A DNA stretch of 64,000 nt from Lantana camara (GCA_037501455.1 CM074860.1:37644501-37708500), one strand, 5' to 3'; positions 37,120 through 49,263 are shown, counted from the stretch's first letter. A program made the numbers and translations. Notes: generated by a model from the letters alone, not told the origin.

Positions 37120-37188
37120 ACCTCCCCACATAAATGAACCTGGTCCCCAGGTTCTCTTTCGGGGTCTTGAGCAACTCTGAGAACAAAG
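37120..37188 (-). other. Polypurine tract and hairpin of fragment X
   Basis: On the minus strand, stem GAACCTGG / CCAGGTTC with loop GGA (37154-37136) precedes the purine tract GTGGGGAGGT (37129-37120) and the LTR start. The stem differs from D and G by paired T-A to C-G changes. Confidence 0.85.
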
Positions 37189-37560
37189 CTTGTGATGCCC
37201 CGTTCATTCGTTGTACAGGTATGACGTCACGTGTGAGCTATGTGCGCATTTAAATTAACTAACAACTTCTTGTCTTGTACACGATTGGAGAAAGGATGGA
37301 GACTGCTCACTTGCCGAGCCACGTGAAACCACTTGCCTTGTAATAAACTTGTCGTCGTAGTCTCACATATTGATTTCACTCGTGTTTTCTTGTTTCTTTC
37401 CAAAAACGTTACATGGGATTAGGGCCTACATAATTTTTACCACTTTCTATATATATTTATGTCATTCACTCAATCTTGTAGAGACGGATCCTTCCCCTAT
37501 TTGTCCCTCAGATTCTTGTAGGTTGAGGAAACTCCTAAAATCGTAGCCCTCACAATCTGA
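37189..37560 (+). mobile_element. Gypsy LTR fragment Y, plus strand
   Basis: Starts TGTGATGCCCCGTTC, aligned with X's own LTR start (shared TGACATCACGTGTGAG-like block) but in the opposite direction. After about 70 bp it jumps to a part resembling the right half of D's LTR (CACGATTGG, CGAGCCACGTG, CACTCAATCTTGTAGAGAC), so it has internal deletions. No right LTR end is seen. Confidence 0.6.
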
Positions 37561-38115
37561 AAACGGAACAAACCAAAGAAAGCCATAAATTCATCTATTT
37601 CAGGCCCATTCCTATTGCCCGCACAACTAATACCCAAACCACCAAAATGATTTCTTCATATAAGCCCTCAATCACGCTCAAAGAGGCATTTTGAGGAGAT
37701 ATTGTTTATTACAAAGCATTAACACAAAAAAGCTCCAACCCGTCATGAAAGCCTATTAACCTCTGGTTTTGTGAAGAAAGATTACCTGACATACCGGAAA
37801 ACCAATCCAACCCGTAAGGCTATGATTCGGCTACAAAACCTCGCCACTACGGCTCTTCAAAAACCCCAATCGAACAAATCAGCACAACAGACATTCGATT
37901 TGCACCAAGGATCTTCGAGTCAGATGAGGCACAAAACCAAGAGGTGAGGAACGCAGCTGATCTCAGAGAGTGTACTCGGACACCAGCTCTAGTTCGCACC
38001 AAGGATCTTCGATTCAGCAACTTTGGGAAGTACAGTACCTGAAGACAGCGAGTATGGATGGAAAGAATAGGGTTTTTTCGGACAATGAGAGGAAAGAAGA
38101 CTATTAATTCAATTA
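37561..38115 (-). mobile_element. CACTA 5' non-coding region
   Basis: No gene. The phrase GCACCAAGGATCTTCGA occurs twice (about 37901 and 37995), a short internal repeat. By position it lies between the TNP2 first exon and the terminal repeats. Confidence 0.5.
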
Positions 38116-38620
38116 CAAATTTCGACGGGAAGAATCCGTTGGAACCCGGTTGGATTAAAATAAAAATCGACGGCCACCCAACGGATAAACTCCATCGGTA
38201 CTAAATATTAAAATCAAATGCCTCACCGACGGGCATATTCCGTTGGTTCCCCGTCGGTGGAGTTCCAGATCCAGGTATAAAATAAAAAAAACGATGGGTA
38301 ACCGACGGAACAATCCTGTCGGTATATTCAAAAAAAAAACTTTCAATTACCGATGGGTAGACCGTCGGCAGTCCGTCGGTATATACTACGAATAACAAAT
38401 GTTGGGTAATGAAAACGACGGGTTTCCGATGGGATGTGCGTCGTAAGTCATGCCGCCTTTTTTTTACTAGCCCGCCAACAATACCCACGGTATTCCGTTG
38501 GAAACCCGATGGGGTATCCGTTGGAAGGGTTTTTTCAGAGCAGTAAAAAGGCCGTCAGATTTCCGTCGAAAATACTGATGGCCAACCAACGGTGCGTCCC
38601 GTCGAAAATTTTCCATCGGT
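38116..38620. repeat. CACTA subterminal repeats (CCGACGG/CCGTCGG)
   Basis: About twenty copies of an 8-10-bp motif, CCGACGG or CCGTTGG/CCGTCGG with one-base variants, occur in both orientations over 500 bp. Examples are CGACGGGAAGAATCCGTTGG at 38116 and CCGTCGGCAGTCCGTCGG at about 38360. Subterminal arrays of this kind bind the CACTA accessory protein and are typical next to the terminal inverted repeat. Confidence 0.88.
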
Positions 38621-38642
38621 TTTCGGGCATTTTCTTTTAGTG
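38621..38642 (-). repeat. CACTA terminal inverted repeat (right end)
   Basis: The plus strand ends CATTTTCTTTTAGTG at 38642; on the minus strand the element starts CACTAAAAGAAAATG. This is the 5' end relative to the transposase. No partner end is seen in the window, so the 3-bp duplication cannot be tested. Confidence 0.85.
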
Positions 38643-38806
38643 CACCTTGAATCATGTTTATATGTTGGAGAATCATGGATTTGGTATATTCGATGAATAG
38701 TTAGGTTATTTGAAGTTTTGGAGGACTTATGATCTCTTGCCTATTTGTTGATTTAGAGCTTGATATGATGAGCATGATGTAGTATTAATTGCATATATTG
38801 AGTCTT
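38643..38806 (+). mobile_element. Probable left part of gypsy LTR F
   Basis: AT-rich, with phrases like GATGAATAGTTAGG that resemble the interior of A's LTR (GCATGAATAGTTAGGG near 5505). It lies between the CACTA right end and the broken left edge of copia E, and would connect with 44487-45992. The assignment is by position and style only. Confidence 0.4.
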
Positions 38807-41800
38807 ATTTACTCTGATTGGCTTCATAATCTAAAGATAGTTTTAGATTCTAAAAAGCGAAGATATGTTCTCTTCGAGGGAGAGCCTGTTGCTGAAGGCG
38901 AGGCTCCGACTCGGGCCAAAAGGGACGCAATTGTGAAATGGTGTGAAGATAATTTTCAAGCCCGTTGCCTCATGTTGGCCACCTTGTCCCCGGACATGCA
39001 GAGGTAACACGAGTTAATGGACAATGCTTGGGAGATTTACGACCATCTCCAGTAATTGTACCGCCCCAAAGAGCGTGTTCTAAGGTACAACACCTCTAAG
39101 GAGCTCTTTCATCTCAGAATGAAAGAAGGTACAAGTGTCCATGAGCACGGTCTCAAGTGTCTTGCTTTGAACGAGAAACAGACCTCCATGGAAATGCCAC
39201 TGAGTGAAGAACTCCCTGTGGACTTGTTGCTCGCATTGCTTCCACCATCATTCAATCCTTTCGTGTTAAACTTCAACATGAATCATCCTCATGCTACTGT
39301 AGCTGAGTTGATTTGTCAGCTTGTGACTACTGAAGACACGATCAAGAAGGATCGCAAAGTAATGATGGTCACCTCCTCTTCTGGGCCTTTTAAAGGACAA
39401 GGGAAGAAAGTTCCCAAGAAGAAGGGATCTCTTAAACCTGAAGGAGGGGTTAAAAAGAGAAAGGCCAGGAAGAGAAAGGATCAGAGAGAGGATGTTTGCT
39501 ATCATTGTGGCAAGAAAGGGCATTGGAAGAGGAATTGCCAAGAGTACCAGGATACTCTAAAGAAAGGTGCGTTTATTGTTGAAGTAAATCTATCTATTGA
39601 TTCTAATTCTTGGGTACTTGATACCGGCTGTGGAGCTCATATCTGTAATGATGTACAGATGCTAAATGAGGTCCGACAGCTTGAAGAAGGAGAATGCGTC
39701 TTAAAGGTTGGGAATGGATCAAGCTTTCAAGCCCAAGCCATTGGGACGTGTAGATTAGATTTAGGTGTCTTTACTTTAGTTTTGAACAAAGTCCTTTATG
39801 TAACTTCTATTATTCGTAATATCATTTCCATTCCAATACTTGATTGTGGAGGTTATGAGACTTTTTCTAGAAATGGAAATTTTTATCTTAAGAAGAATAA
39901 AACTTTCGTTTTGCTTGGTACATTATCTAATGGACTTTATACAACTAAAGACACCAATATTCTGAATATACAACAATTAAAGAAACAAAAAAGAGATGAC
40001 AAGGTCTCGGCTTCTTTATGGTAAGCACGTTCAGGCCATGTTTCCAAGGACAGGATTGCTAAGTTAACTAATTTAGGATCATTCTATGATAATGAACTTA
40101 AAGAGTTAACTCATTGTGAATTATGTGTTAAAGGAAAGATGGCCAAAACCCCCTTTAATGGTAAAGTGGAACTTGCCACTAAAGTATTAGATTTAATCCA
40201 TACTGATGTTTATGGACCACTTATTGTAAGCACGAGAAACAATCATCAGTATTTCATAACCTTCATATGCGACTTTAGTCGTTTTGGTTATGTGTACTTA
40301 ATGAAGTATAAATCTGAAGCCTTTTAGAAATTCTTGGAATTTCAAAAGGAGGTTGAGAACCAAACTGGTCACAAGATTAAGACACTTCGATCTGATCGAG
40401 GTGGCGAGTATCTAAGTGAAGAATTCCTTAGTCATCTCAGAGATAATAGAATAATCTCCCAGTGGACTCCCCGGGAACTCCTCAATTAAATGGAGTTTAG
40501 GAGAGAAGGAACAAAACCTTACTTGATATGGTTCGTTCTATGATGAACTTCACTGAATTGCCATCTTCATTCTGGGGTTATGCCCTAGAATCAGCAGTTA
40601 AGATTCTGAATCTTGTTCCCTCCAAATTTATACCCAAAACCCCATTTGAGATGTGGTTTGGCAAAATCCCTAACTATTCTTACTTGAGAATTTGAGTTTG
40701 TCCTGCTTACGTGAAGAGGATAGTGGGAGATAAGCTTGAAGCTAGATCAAGCTTATGTAACTTCGTAGGATATCCTAAAGAGTCAATAGGATATTATTTC
40801 TACGATCCTCTTGAAGAAAAGGTCTTTGTGTCATGAAATGCTACTTTTCTTGAGGACTCGTTCCTTAAAGAAAAGAAAAGCAAGATCGCAGAACTCGAAG
40901 AGGTTTGAGACCAAGGTCCCACGCCAAGTTTGGAGACTAACGTCCCTCAGCCAATCGCAGAGAGTGATACACGCGAAAATCCTCCTCTAGTAAGACGTTT
41001 TGAACGTATTCCTAGACAACCAGAGAGATGGTATGGTTTTCTCCACCAAACATCTCAAATGGATAATGATCCATTAACTTATGAGGAGGCACTATTAGAT
41101 TTGGACTCTGAACAGTGGAAAGAAGCAATGAAATCCGAGATGGATTCCATGTACTCTAACCAAGTTTGGACCTTGGTTGATCCACCTGATGGGATCAGGC
41201 CCATAGGGTGCAAATGGATATATAAGCACAATCTTGGAGTAGATGGAAGCATGACAGCCTTTAAAGCAAGATTAGTTGCTAAGGGTTTCACTCAAAGACC
41301 AGGTGTAGACTTTGATGAAACCTTCTCCCCGGTTGCAATGTAAAAGTCCATTCGGATCTTGCTTGCCATTGCTGCATATTATGACTATGAGATATGGCAA
41401 ATGGATGTGAAAACTGTCTTTCTTAATGGGGACATTGACAAAGACATTTACATGGAGCAACCCATGGGTTTCACATTCTGTGGGAGCGAACAAAAGGTTT
41501 GTAAGCTCCAAAGATCAATCTACAGATTGAAACAAGCTTCTAGGAATTGGAACATTCGATTTGATGAAGAAGTCAAATCGTTTAGCTTTATTCAAAATCC
41601 GAATGAGTCCTGCGTGTACAAGAAAGAATTGGAAATCTCAGTTCAATTTCTGATACTCTATGTAGATGACATCCTCCTTATTAGGAATGCGAAGGATGAC
41701 ATGAAAGTAACAAAGTCTTGGTTATCAAACCAATTTGAGATAAAAGGATCTTGGTGATGCATCCTACATTCTCGGGATAAAGATCTATCGGGATAGATCT

Positions 41801-42650
41801 ACTAGATTGTTGGGATTATCATAGTCGGTTTACATAGACAAAATACTAAAGAGGTTTAGTATAGAAGATTCCAAACGTGGGAAACTTCTAATGGGCCCAG
41901 GAATAGTTCTTTCGAAGAAGCTGTGTCCCAAGACTGAACTTGAAAAGTCCAGGATGTCCAAAATTCCTTATGCATCTGCAATAGGAAGCATAATGTATAC
42001 GATGCTATGTACTCGACCGGATGTGGCTTATGCACTTAGCGTGACTAGCTGATTCCAATCTTACCCTGGCGAAGGTCACTGGACTGCTGTAAAGAACATC
42101 CTTAAGTACTTGCGAAGAACTAAGGATTTATTCTTGGTTTACGGAGGCCAGCAAGATCTTGTTATTAGAGGATACTGTGATGCAAGCTTTGCATCAGATA
42201 TGGATGGTTTTAAATTCATGTCAGGATACATATTCTGCCTGAACGGCGGAGCAGTGAGTTGGAAAAGTTCCAAGCAAGCGACCACTGCAGATTCGACCAC
42301 TAAGGCCGAATACTTAGCTGCGAACGATGTTGCTAAGGAAGGTGTTTGAGTAAGAAACTTCATCCACGAGCTGGGTGTAATTCCTAGTATTAAAGACCCC
42401 GTTACAGTGTTTTATGACAACACCGGGGCAGTTGCTCAAGCAAGAGAACCAAGATCTCACCAAAGGACCAAGCACATTTTGAGGAAGTATCACTTAATCA
42501 GTGATATCATCAAGAGAGGAGATGTGCAAATTGAAAGGGTCCCATCGGCAGAGAACATGGCAGATCCGCTTATAAAAGCCCTTAGTCAGCAGGCTTTCTA
42601 AGGACATCTTCAAAAGATGGGTCTTAGATTAGCACCTGAGTGGCTTTGAC
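38807..42650 (+). pseudogene. gag-pol: 5'-truncated, decayed gag-pol of copia E
   Basis: Homology to C's polyprotein starts inside gag at the SDWL motif, so the 5' LTR, leader and gag start are gone. Gag has stops at 39005 and 39053; gag-protease is then open at 39056-40024 with a CCHC knuckle (about 39497-39538) and protease DTG. Integrase follows with stops and a one-base loss near 40470. RT lies at 40930-41757 with a stop at 41341, intact YVDD (about 41660) and a one-base gain near 41745; RNase H lies at 42110-42601 with further stops. Compared with C, most stops are CAA/CAG to TAA/TAG, CGA to TGA or TGG to TGA, the pattern of cytosine decay. Confidence 0.92.
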
Positions 42651-42652
42651 GG

Positions 42653-42666
42653 GGTAAGTGGGAGAT
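42653..42666 (+). other. Polypurine tract of copia E
   Basis: GGTAAGTGGGAGAT directly precedes the 3' LTR start TGTTAGG; it is almost the same as in C. Confidence 0.88.
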
Positions 42667-44486
42667 TGTTAGGAATAGTGCCCTTAAATCAGATGTTTGC
42701 TTTACTATTTCCTTGTAAAATCACAAACAAACTTTGAATAATAAACGAGATGATTTTGTTCGTTGGCAATCACTTCTTTATGTGCTTATTTATATCTCTT
42801 TGGGTTGACTGTGTTTTGCATGTAATTAACTCCCCTAATCCGATGAGGCCGTTAAGAACTTTGTCGTTATAGGAACGACACATGAAACAAGTTCTTAACT
42901 CCATAGCCGAGGATTAGAAACTTCTCCAAGTCAATGAGTCTGACAGACAGTGGGAGTGTCGACCTTGACTCTGCTGAGACTTGCTTATGTGATTATGTCC
43001 TTTTGAAAGATCACTCAGTTTCATGGAGTGATAAGTGCATACGTTGATGCGTTCAGAATACATAAGGGTGATTGTTACAAGAACTTCATCACTAAGATGT
43101 TCCGCGTGAGAACATTCCTGAATGGGAAAGGAAGTTCCCTGAAACTTCCAGATTAGGAAATATCTCATAGGTCAATGACGTGATTCATTCATCCTTAGAC
43201 TTGAGATTCTGCAATGTCTCATATGAGCTAACTCTGTAATCTTTGATATAGGCTCAAAAGCGTGTCGCCATATAGACACCTGAACCACCGCCTATGTTGG
43301 GATTACACAAGTGGCATATGGAGAATTAGTAGAATCAAGAATATTTATGCTCTAAGAATATTCCCATGCCTTAGTTCTTTATTGAGAAATGGATTTGTAG
43401 GAAGATCGTATTCCACTGAATGTCATTGACTGAAAGGTTCTTCGATTCATTTTGTTATTCGGCTAGGGGTCACACACCCATTGCTAGATTACGGTAGTGT
43501 GATCTGTGAAGTGATTACTTAATTAGGGAATTAATTAATTGCTGTCACTGCTAATCGAATAATGAACCTAAAGGGTCACACACAAATGCCAGAACACGGG
43601 GGTTATGGTAGGATGTTAATATGATTAACAGAGGATCAAAATAGTTGATCAAAATGGAGCAAAACACGTGGGTATTGCCACGTGTCAAAGACACGTGACT
43701 GCTACGTGTCACGCAAGCCTGCGTGGCTGCCACGTGTCGTGTACACGTGGCATGTACGTGGCTTTGAGCGTGTGTTTGCTTCATATGTGAATTCTTTTCT
43801 AGAATTAATTAATTAATTTAAATCTTTTAATTAATTTTGAATTAAGGCTGTTCCAAATAAACTTAACCCAATAAATAATTAATTGAGAATTAATTGATTT
43901 AATGAATTTTGACTTTTGACTTTAGGAAAGTTGAAAAGTCCAACTTCCTATTGTAGGAGAGAGAAGGTTATTCTTGCAAGACTTGGAGAACAAGTTGGAA
44001 ACTGAATTAATAATTAAATTAGTTAATTAGTGAGCAAGAAAACAAAGCCCATTAGGTTTTAGAAACCCTAAGGGCTCGATCCACACTTGTATAAATACAA
44101 GGGGTGGTGCTTCTCTTATTCTTTAGACCAACACTCACGAAGTGTTAAGTGTTTGAGAAAAATTAAAAGAAAAGTTTTCAAAGTAAAATTATCCTAGCCA
44201 TTAACACAAGCTATAGAACTAGCATTCTCACTTGCTTGATCGTGTTCTAGGACTGGTGTGGATACGCTTTGGAGGGCTTCTACTTTGGAGTCTAATTCGA
44301 AGGCCGTTTGAGGGACTTTCCGCTTGAAGGGTGTTTGTTAGGCGGTAACAATATCACAGGAAAGCTTCAATTAAAGTGATTTTCTTGTTATTCCCAACGT
44401 TACAGTACAAAAATTGCAAGACCACGATTAAACTTGTGGAATTTTTTTTTAAATTTCCGCTGCGCACTCTTTCGTATTTTCCAACA
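42667..44486 (+). repeat. 3' LTR of copia E
   Basis: Starts TGTTAGGAATAGTGCCC and ends TTTTCCAACA. It is related to C's LTR at both ends but divergent in the middle. It includes a CACGTG cluster (43662-43763) and a TATA box TATAAATA (44090-44097). No primer-binding site follows, so it is a 3' LTR. Small ORFs (42914-43168, 43551-43784) show no known domain. Confidence 0.9.
43662..43763. promoter_or_regulatory. CACGTG/CACGTGTC cluster in LTR of E
   Basis: At least six ACGT-core words: ACACGTGG, CCACGTGTC, ACACGTGAC, TACGTGTC, CCACGTGTC and ACACGTGG. The position (about 330-430 bp before TATA) matches the cluster in C's LTRs although the surrounding sequence has diverged. Confidence 0.7.
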
Positions 44487-45992
44487 ATGTATTCTTCATA
44501 TACTTGTCGAATTATGTATTATGAGTTTCATATTGAGTTCATGGTTTGATTTGATACGTTATTTGCAAGTTATGAACATGAATGACCTAAGTGTTGCATT
44601 CTTGCACTTCATATGCGTATCTTGCACTCATGAGCAATGTCGGGCATCTATTTGGTACATATTTGAGTCTAAGTCTCGGGTGTTGTGTTCTTGTGTTTCA
44701 GAGCCTCTTCCGGAAGCTAACGAACTCGAGGTTTAGGTGGTTGTTTGCCCATTTTGGCCCTTCTGCTTCTACTCTTTTGCTTACAGGTGAGGTTTAGGAA
44801 GTTTCTTTTAGCTATAAATCCCATGGCCTTTACATATTGATTTCTCACCCCGCATGCGACTACATACTTATTATATAGTAAACACGAGTGTTTAAGCTAT
44901 GATTATGATCTTATGAATACGGTTTGATTTATGGAAATGGTATAAGTATAAGCATATGTAAGCTTATGTTTTGAACTCTTTTGTACGTTTATGTTTGGTA
45001 TGAGCGAGGTATGCCCTGAAAGATGAGAAGTTCGTATGAATTGGTATGTTGGGCCCCGGTAATTATGGGTAAGGAATACCCAGGACAGAAAGGGCCGTCG
45101 GGTTTGGCATGTGCATGATTTCCTTTGAAGTATTCCCGCGCGACTCTTGGAGGTAGGGAAGGCGTGGTACTTTGATCCCTCAGTGGATAACCGGGGAAAA
45201 GCATAGTGTAGATTCGCTACCCCATATGTATTGGTATTACAGTTGGAGAGGGTTTGATTCCCGAAACACTATTGATGTGGGGATGGATTGGTATTTGTGT
45301 TTTATTTATCTTATGTTATGGTATGTTAAGAGGAATTGGTGGAGGTCCGAACTGGCCGGACGTATGTTTATGTTTATATTGATAGATTATGAATCGAGAT
45401 ATGATTTTTTTACGTATTATATATTAAGTTTTGAATATGATTTGGTATGCAAAACCCTAGATCGATTCATGACCATCCCTTTTTTAATTCCTATGCTCTA
45501 TACTTATTAACTTGTGTGGGTGTGCGTTAGCCCCCTCACTCAATCGAGTTGTAGACTGACCCTCTCCTTTACCCCTTTCAGCTTTGCTCGAGCTATGCGG
45601 GGAAGTATGTCGTGTTAAGTTGTACTCGTTGGCTTAGGTCGAGACTGCATATGTCCATGTTGCATTTTGGATACTCTTATTACGTTTATATTTATGTATT
45701 GTATATGGAATACTTTTGAACACTTGATGTATATACTTGTATTTTTGGGCTATGTGGCCATTGTTTATATTATTATGTAGTTTGATGAGCTCTTTTATGG
45801 ATCCTGTTTGTTGCTTCCTCTTATATGTTTGACTATTTGGGGTGCTCTGTTGTGTCTTAGCCCCGCTTAGCCTACTGTGTGCGTGTAGGTCCCAGTTCGC
45901 TTAGACTTAGGCGTACGTATGGAAATCCATTTCATATATGGGTTCGGGTCTAGGTGCGGGGGATGTGGTGACCCGTCGCTCCAGGTGCTACA
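44487..45992 (+). mobile_element. Right part of gypsy LTR F
   Basis: Ends GGATGTGGTGACCC...CCAGGTGCTACA at 45992, the tail typical of the other gypsy LTRs (GGATGTGGCGCC...). It shares the GGGCCCCGG...GGGTAA...ACCC block with LTR A and has an acceptor-like CCCCTTTCAG near 45581. No primer-binding site follows, so it is a 3' or solo LTR. It is inserted in the Tat element at 45993. The ORFs inside are not recognisable. Confidence 0.75.
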
Positions 45993-46193
45993 GTCCCTGT
46001 TCCCAACATTTCTCACCGAACATACAAGAATCTTCGAGCGTCCCCTAGAGATCAGAGAACTTTTCGAGCAAAGCCTGAAAGAGCGTTAGGAATCTCCAGA
46101 GAGGTCGATCAAGAGTTCTCGGGACACTACTTCCAAGGTACTCTTCTCGACCACTTCTTTTACTCTTTTCGCTCGCTTTTTCTACTTTTACTT

Positions 46194-48799
46194 ATGGCCT
46201 CCCAAAAACAAATTCCCATGCCCGCAAGGAAGCACATCCCTGAGTATTATGTGAGGGGTCTGGTCGATGAGCCCGAGCCCGCCATGGCTCTGTAGGCATG
46301 CCCGGGGTCGAGCCAGTTACTCTGTCTTCAGGCTCATCCTCTTCAGATAGGGAATCAGATTCGCATACATTTCCGTATGAAGATGAGAGGGCTCTCGAGG
46401 AGGAAGAGGAAGATGAAGTGGTGGGCCCTATTTCTGATTTGGAGGTCGGAGATGAAGGTGCAGGTTTACCAATCGAGGAGAGTTTAAGGTCCTCAAGCGG
46501 AGCAACCGGCCGGTGGTGAAACATTGACCTCGGGCTCCAAAAAGAAATAAGAGGGGCCCCAAACGACTGTGCTCCACCACTCACAAACTTGGAGCACAGT
46601 TTCGGATGACGACATCGAGGAGTATCAGAACATCCTCACCGATTATGGTCGATCTCGAGCAAGCCAATGGCTGACAGATGGCTATGAAATAATAAAGCCT
46701 ACCATGGAGAAGAGAGTGGGAATCCACCGGAGAACGACAATGTCGTTACTACTCACACGATTAAGTACGGGATGAGAGTTACGCTCGATCCAGATTTCGT
46801 CGACCTCCTAAATGCCTTGGACATTGCTCCCATACAGCTGCTGCCGACCGCCTACATTTTGGTAAACGCTTTTAGGCTCTTGCTCCACTGCCTCATAATT
46901 CCGGCCTCTCTTACACATTTCGAGGAGGTATTTGTTGCATCGACCTCTCCTGTGGCAGCCCCAAACGTTCGAGGTTTTGTGAAGCTGTAGGCTCGACCAA
47001 ATTACCAGATTGTTAAGGCTCCAACTACTTCCCACGGGTTGACATGGAAGCATAATTTCTTCTACATCAAGTCCCCGGTCGGGTGGCCCGGACTGAACCA
47101 TAGAGCCTGGAACGATATCGAGAAGGCCAAGATACCTCGAGGGTGACCGACCTGGCCCCCTACTTTGATCCAGTGTTCGAGGGAGATCGGCCCAATGTGT
47201 GCTCGGTTCTTGACTCAGCCCCAACTCAATATCGGGGCGGGGATGGGTCCTGGAACCGTTCGATACGAGGATTTTACATTGGGTACAAGTGATAATGTAT
47301 ACAATTTCAATAACCCAAGCACATTCTCTTTCTAACCCTCCCATTTACTAGAATTAAATTTGTTTCAACTTTCTGCTTGAATATTTAGCTAATCGACCTC
47401 TTTTCCTCGTACACGTATGATATTAATGGCGTCCCACAAGGATATCATTGCTGCCGAGCTCCAGGACTTAAACGCGAGCAAGAAGAAGAAGAACCTACCC
47501 CCCATGTCCGCCACAGAGAAAGCAGCCTATGAGTAAGAGAGCCAAGTGGTGGTCGATAGAATGGTGTGAGTCGGCACTCAAGGTGCTCAAGCAGCCCATA
47601 CCTCCGCTCAACAAGTCCAAGCCCCCACCCCCAAGTCCTCATCCTCGACCCCCTGTCGGGAGAAGGAGAAGAGGCCAGTGGGTGGCTCCGGATCGAGCTC
47701 CCAGACGGATAAGAAATTGATGCCCCCGCCCGCAGGCCCAGAGTCTGGGTTCCGCACTCATATCACTTCCCAATCCCACGGGAAGGAGCCCGACTGGACC
47801 CCTCGCCTGAAGGATTAAAAAAAATTCTTCGACTACCTCCGGGTCCAAGAGCCCAAATACCCTGGGGGGCCTGTCCACGCATCGATCGGACTGGAGCGAG
47901 AGGGTCATTGTGAACGACCCATATGACTTAACCGTGGTCTATCATTTTTGTCACGCTCTCCTGACCGACACAGACCACCAACTACTATGGTACGATGACG
48001 ACCAAGCCAGTGAGGACAACTTTGCTCGCGACCTCTTTGTTGTAAGTGTTTGCATTGCTTGTTATCTAATTCTTTATTTCTTCACCAACTTACTGATCGG
48101 ACATTATCGACCAGGTTGCCATTCGGGGCTTCCACAACCACCGCCGATGGAAGGTGGCTCGGATGGCTCGAGCCCAGATGGAGAAGGACACTGCCGAGAG
48201 GGAGAAAGCCTTCGAAAAAGTCGATGGGGATCTGGTGAAGGCTGTGAAGGAGAAGTCTGAGCTCGAGAAGAAGGTCGAACAACTTACTGCAGAACTCGAG
48301 AAAATACGCCTAGATCAAAATGAGACTTGGCTGGTTGGGTACAAGGCTAGGGTCCAGGAGGGCCACAAGAACGGGGTTTGAGGCCGCCATTGACACTTAC
48401 GAGCATCTTCTCCTTCAGATAGAGAGCTACGCTGTGTTCCGGTTTGTGGAGAGTCCAATGTTCGTTCATGCCTCAATAATCAAGAACTGCACCGACTTCA
48501 AGGATGGCTTTAAGCTATGCATGGCCCAAATGAGGAAAGCAGGCTACTTGTCGGCCTCGTACGATACCAAAGTGGTCGGAACGGACTGCCCAGACCCGAG
48601 TCCTGAAGAGGAAAAGCCCAAAGCTCCCTAGGATGAGGAGCGAGACTGGTTGGACATGGAGTTTAATTTTACACTGGACCAAGTCAGAGCTCAAATGTCG
48701 GGCATGCGAATTCCTGATGGCATGCTTGATGTGGTTGACTTTAAGAGTACGATGGCCAAACGGATCAAAGAGTACAAGTCGACCCACAGATCTCCCTAG
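46194..48799 (+). pseudogene. Antisense accessory ORF of the Tat element
   Basis: Starts at ATG 46194 (MASQKQIP). Readable blocks in several frames are: an acidic Ser/Glu stretch (46298-46519); a block with YGMRVTLDPDFVDLLNALDIAP (46760-46900), the pattern of the Transposase_28 or putative gypsy-type transposon domain; a Trp-rich piece (about 47040-47110); Lys/Pro-rich linkers (47426-47720); a heptad-like coiled coil (about 48150-48350); and a C-terminal block (48370-48640, then to 48799 after a TAG at 48629). Frameshifts and stops break it, and introns may exist near 47290-47425 and 48040-48115. The function of this family is unknown to me; it is not a transposase by demonstrated activity. 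Confidence 0.65.
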
Positions 48800-49263
48800 T
48801 TAATCTTTTGCAAGCAACAACTTTCCCCTCGAATAGGGGTTTAATTTCTGGTTTTTAGTTTAGATAGGGTAGTTAACCTATCGGTGCTTTTAAAGATCGA
48901 TCTAGTATAGTGTTGGCCCGGGTGGGTTCGACGAGTGCTCCTGTCCGGGAAAATCCAAAGAGCTTTCGAGCTCAACTTTTGTAATATTTTGCCATTTTAT
49001 CAATTTAATTATTTTCGATCGAATTAAGATTGTTTCGTTGCGCATGTTCGATTTTTATTAGTCACCTTATCATTTAAATTAACGTTTACTCACAATGCAT
49101 GTTATAACAATGAGGCTGGGAGGTCGACTGAATTAGTTTCTAAATGGCACATGTCCAATTCGACTAAATAAAATTTAAAGACGGATAATGCAACGATGGC
49201 AATAATTCACCCGCAAACGGGGTTCTTTCATTGAATGATAAAGTTCTAACTTACAGATAATAT
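48800..49263. other. Gap between antisense ORF and pol
   Basis: No ORF. AT-rich, with a TTTTATC/ATTTTCG stretch. As the two genes converge here it should hold both 3' ends; I see no clear polyadenylation signal to name. Confidence 0.5.

Noticed and set aside
44434..44797. 100- and 68-codon ORFs at the end of copia E and start of LTR F
   Set aside because: They cross the junction between two unrelated elements at 44486/44487, so they cannot be an ancestral gene.
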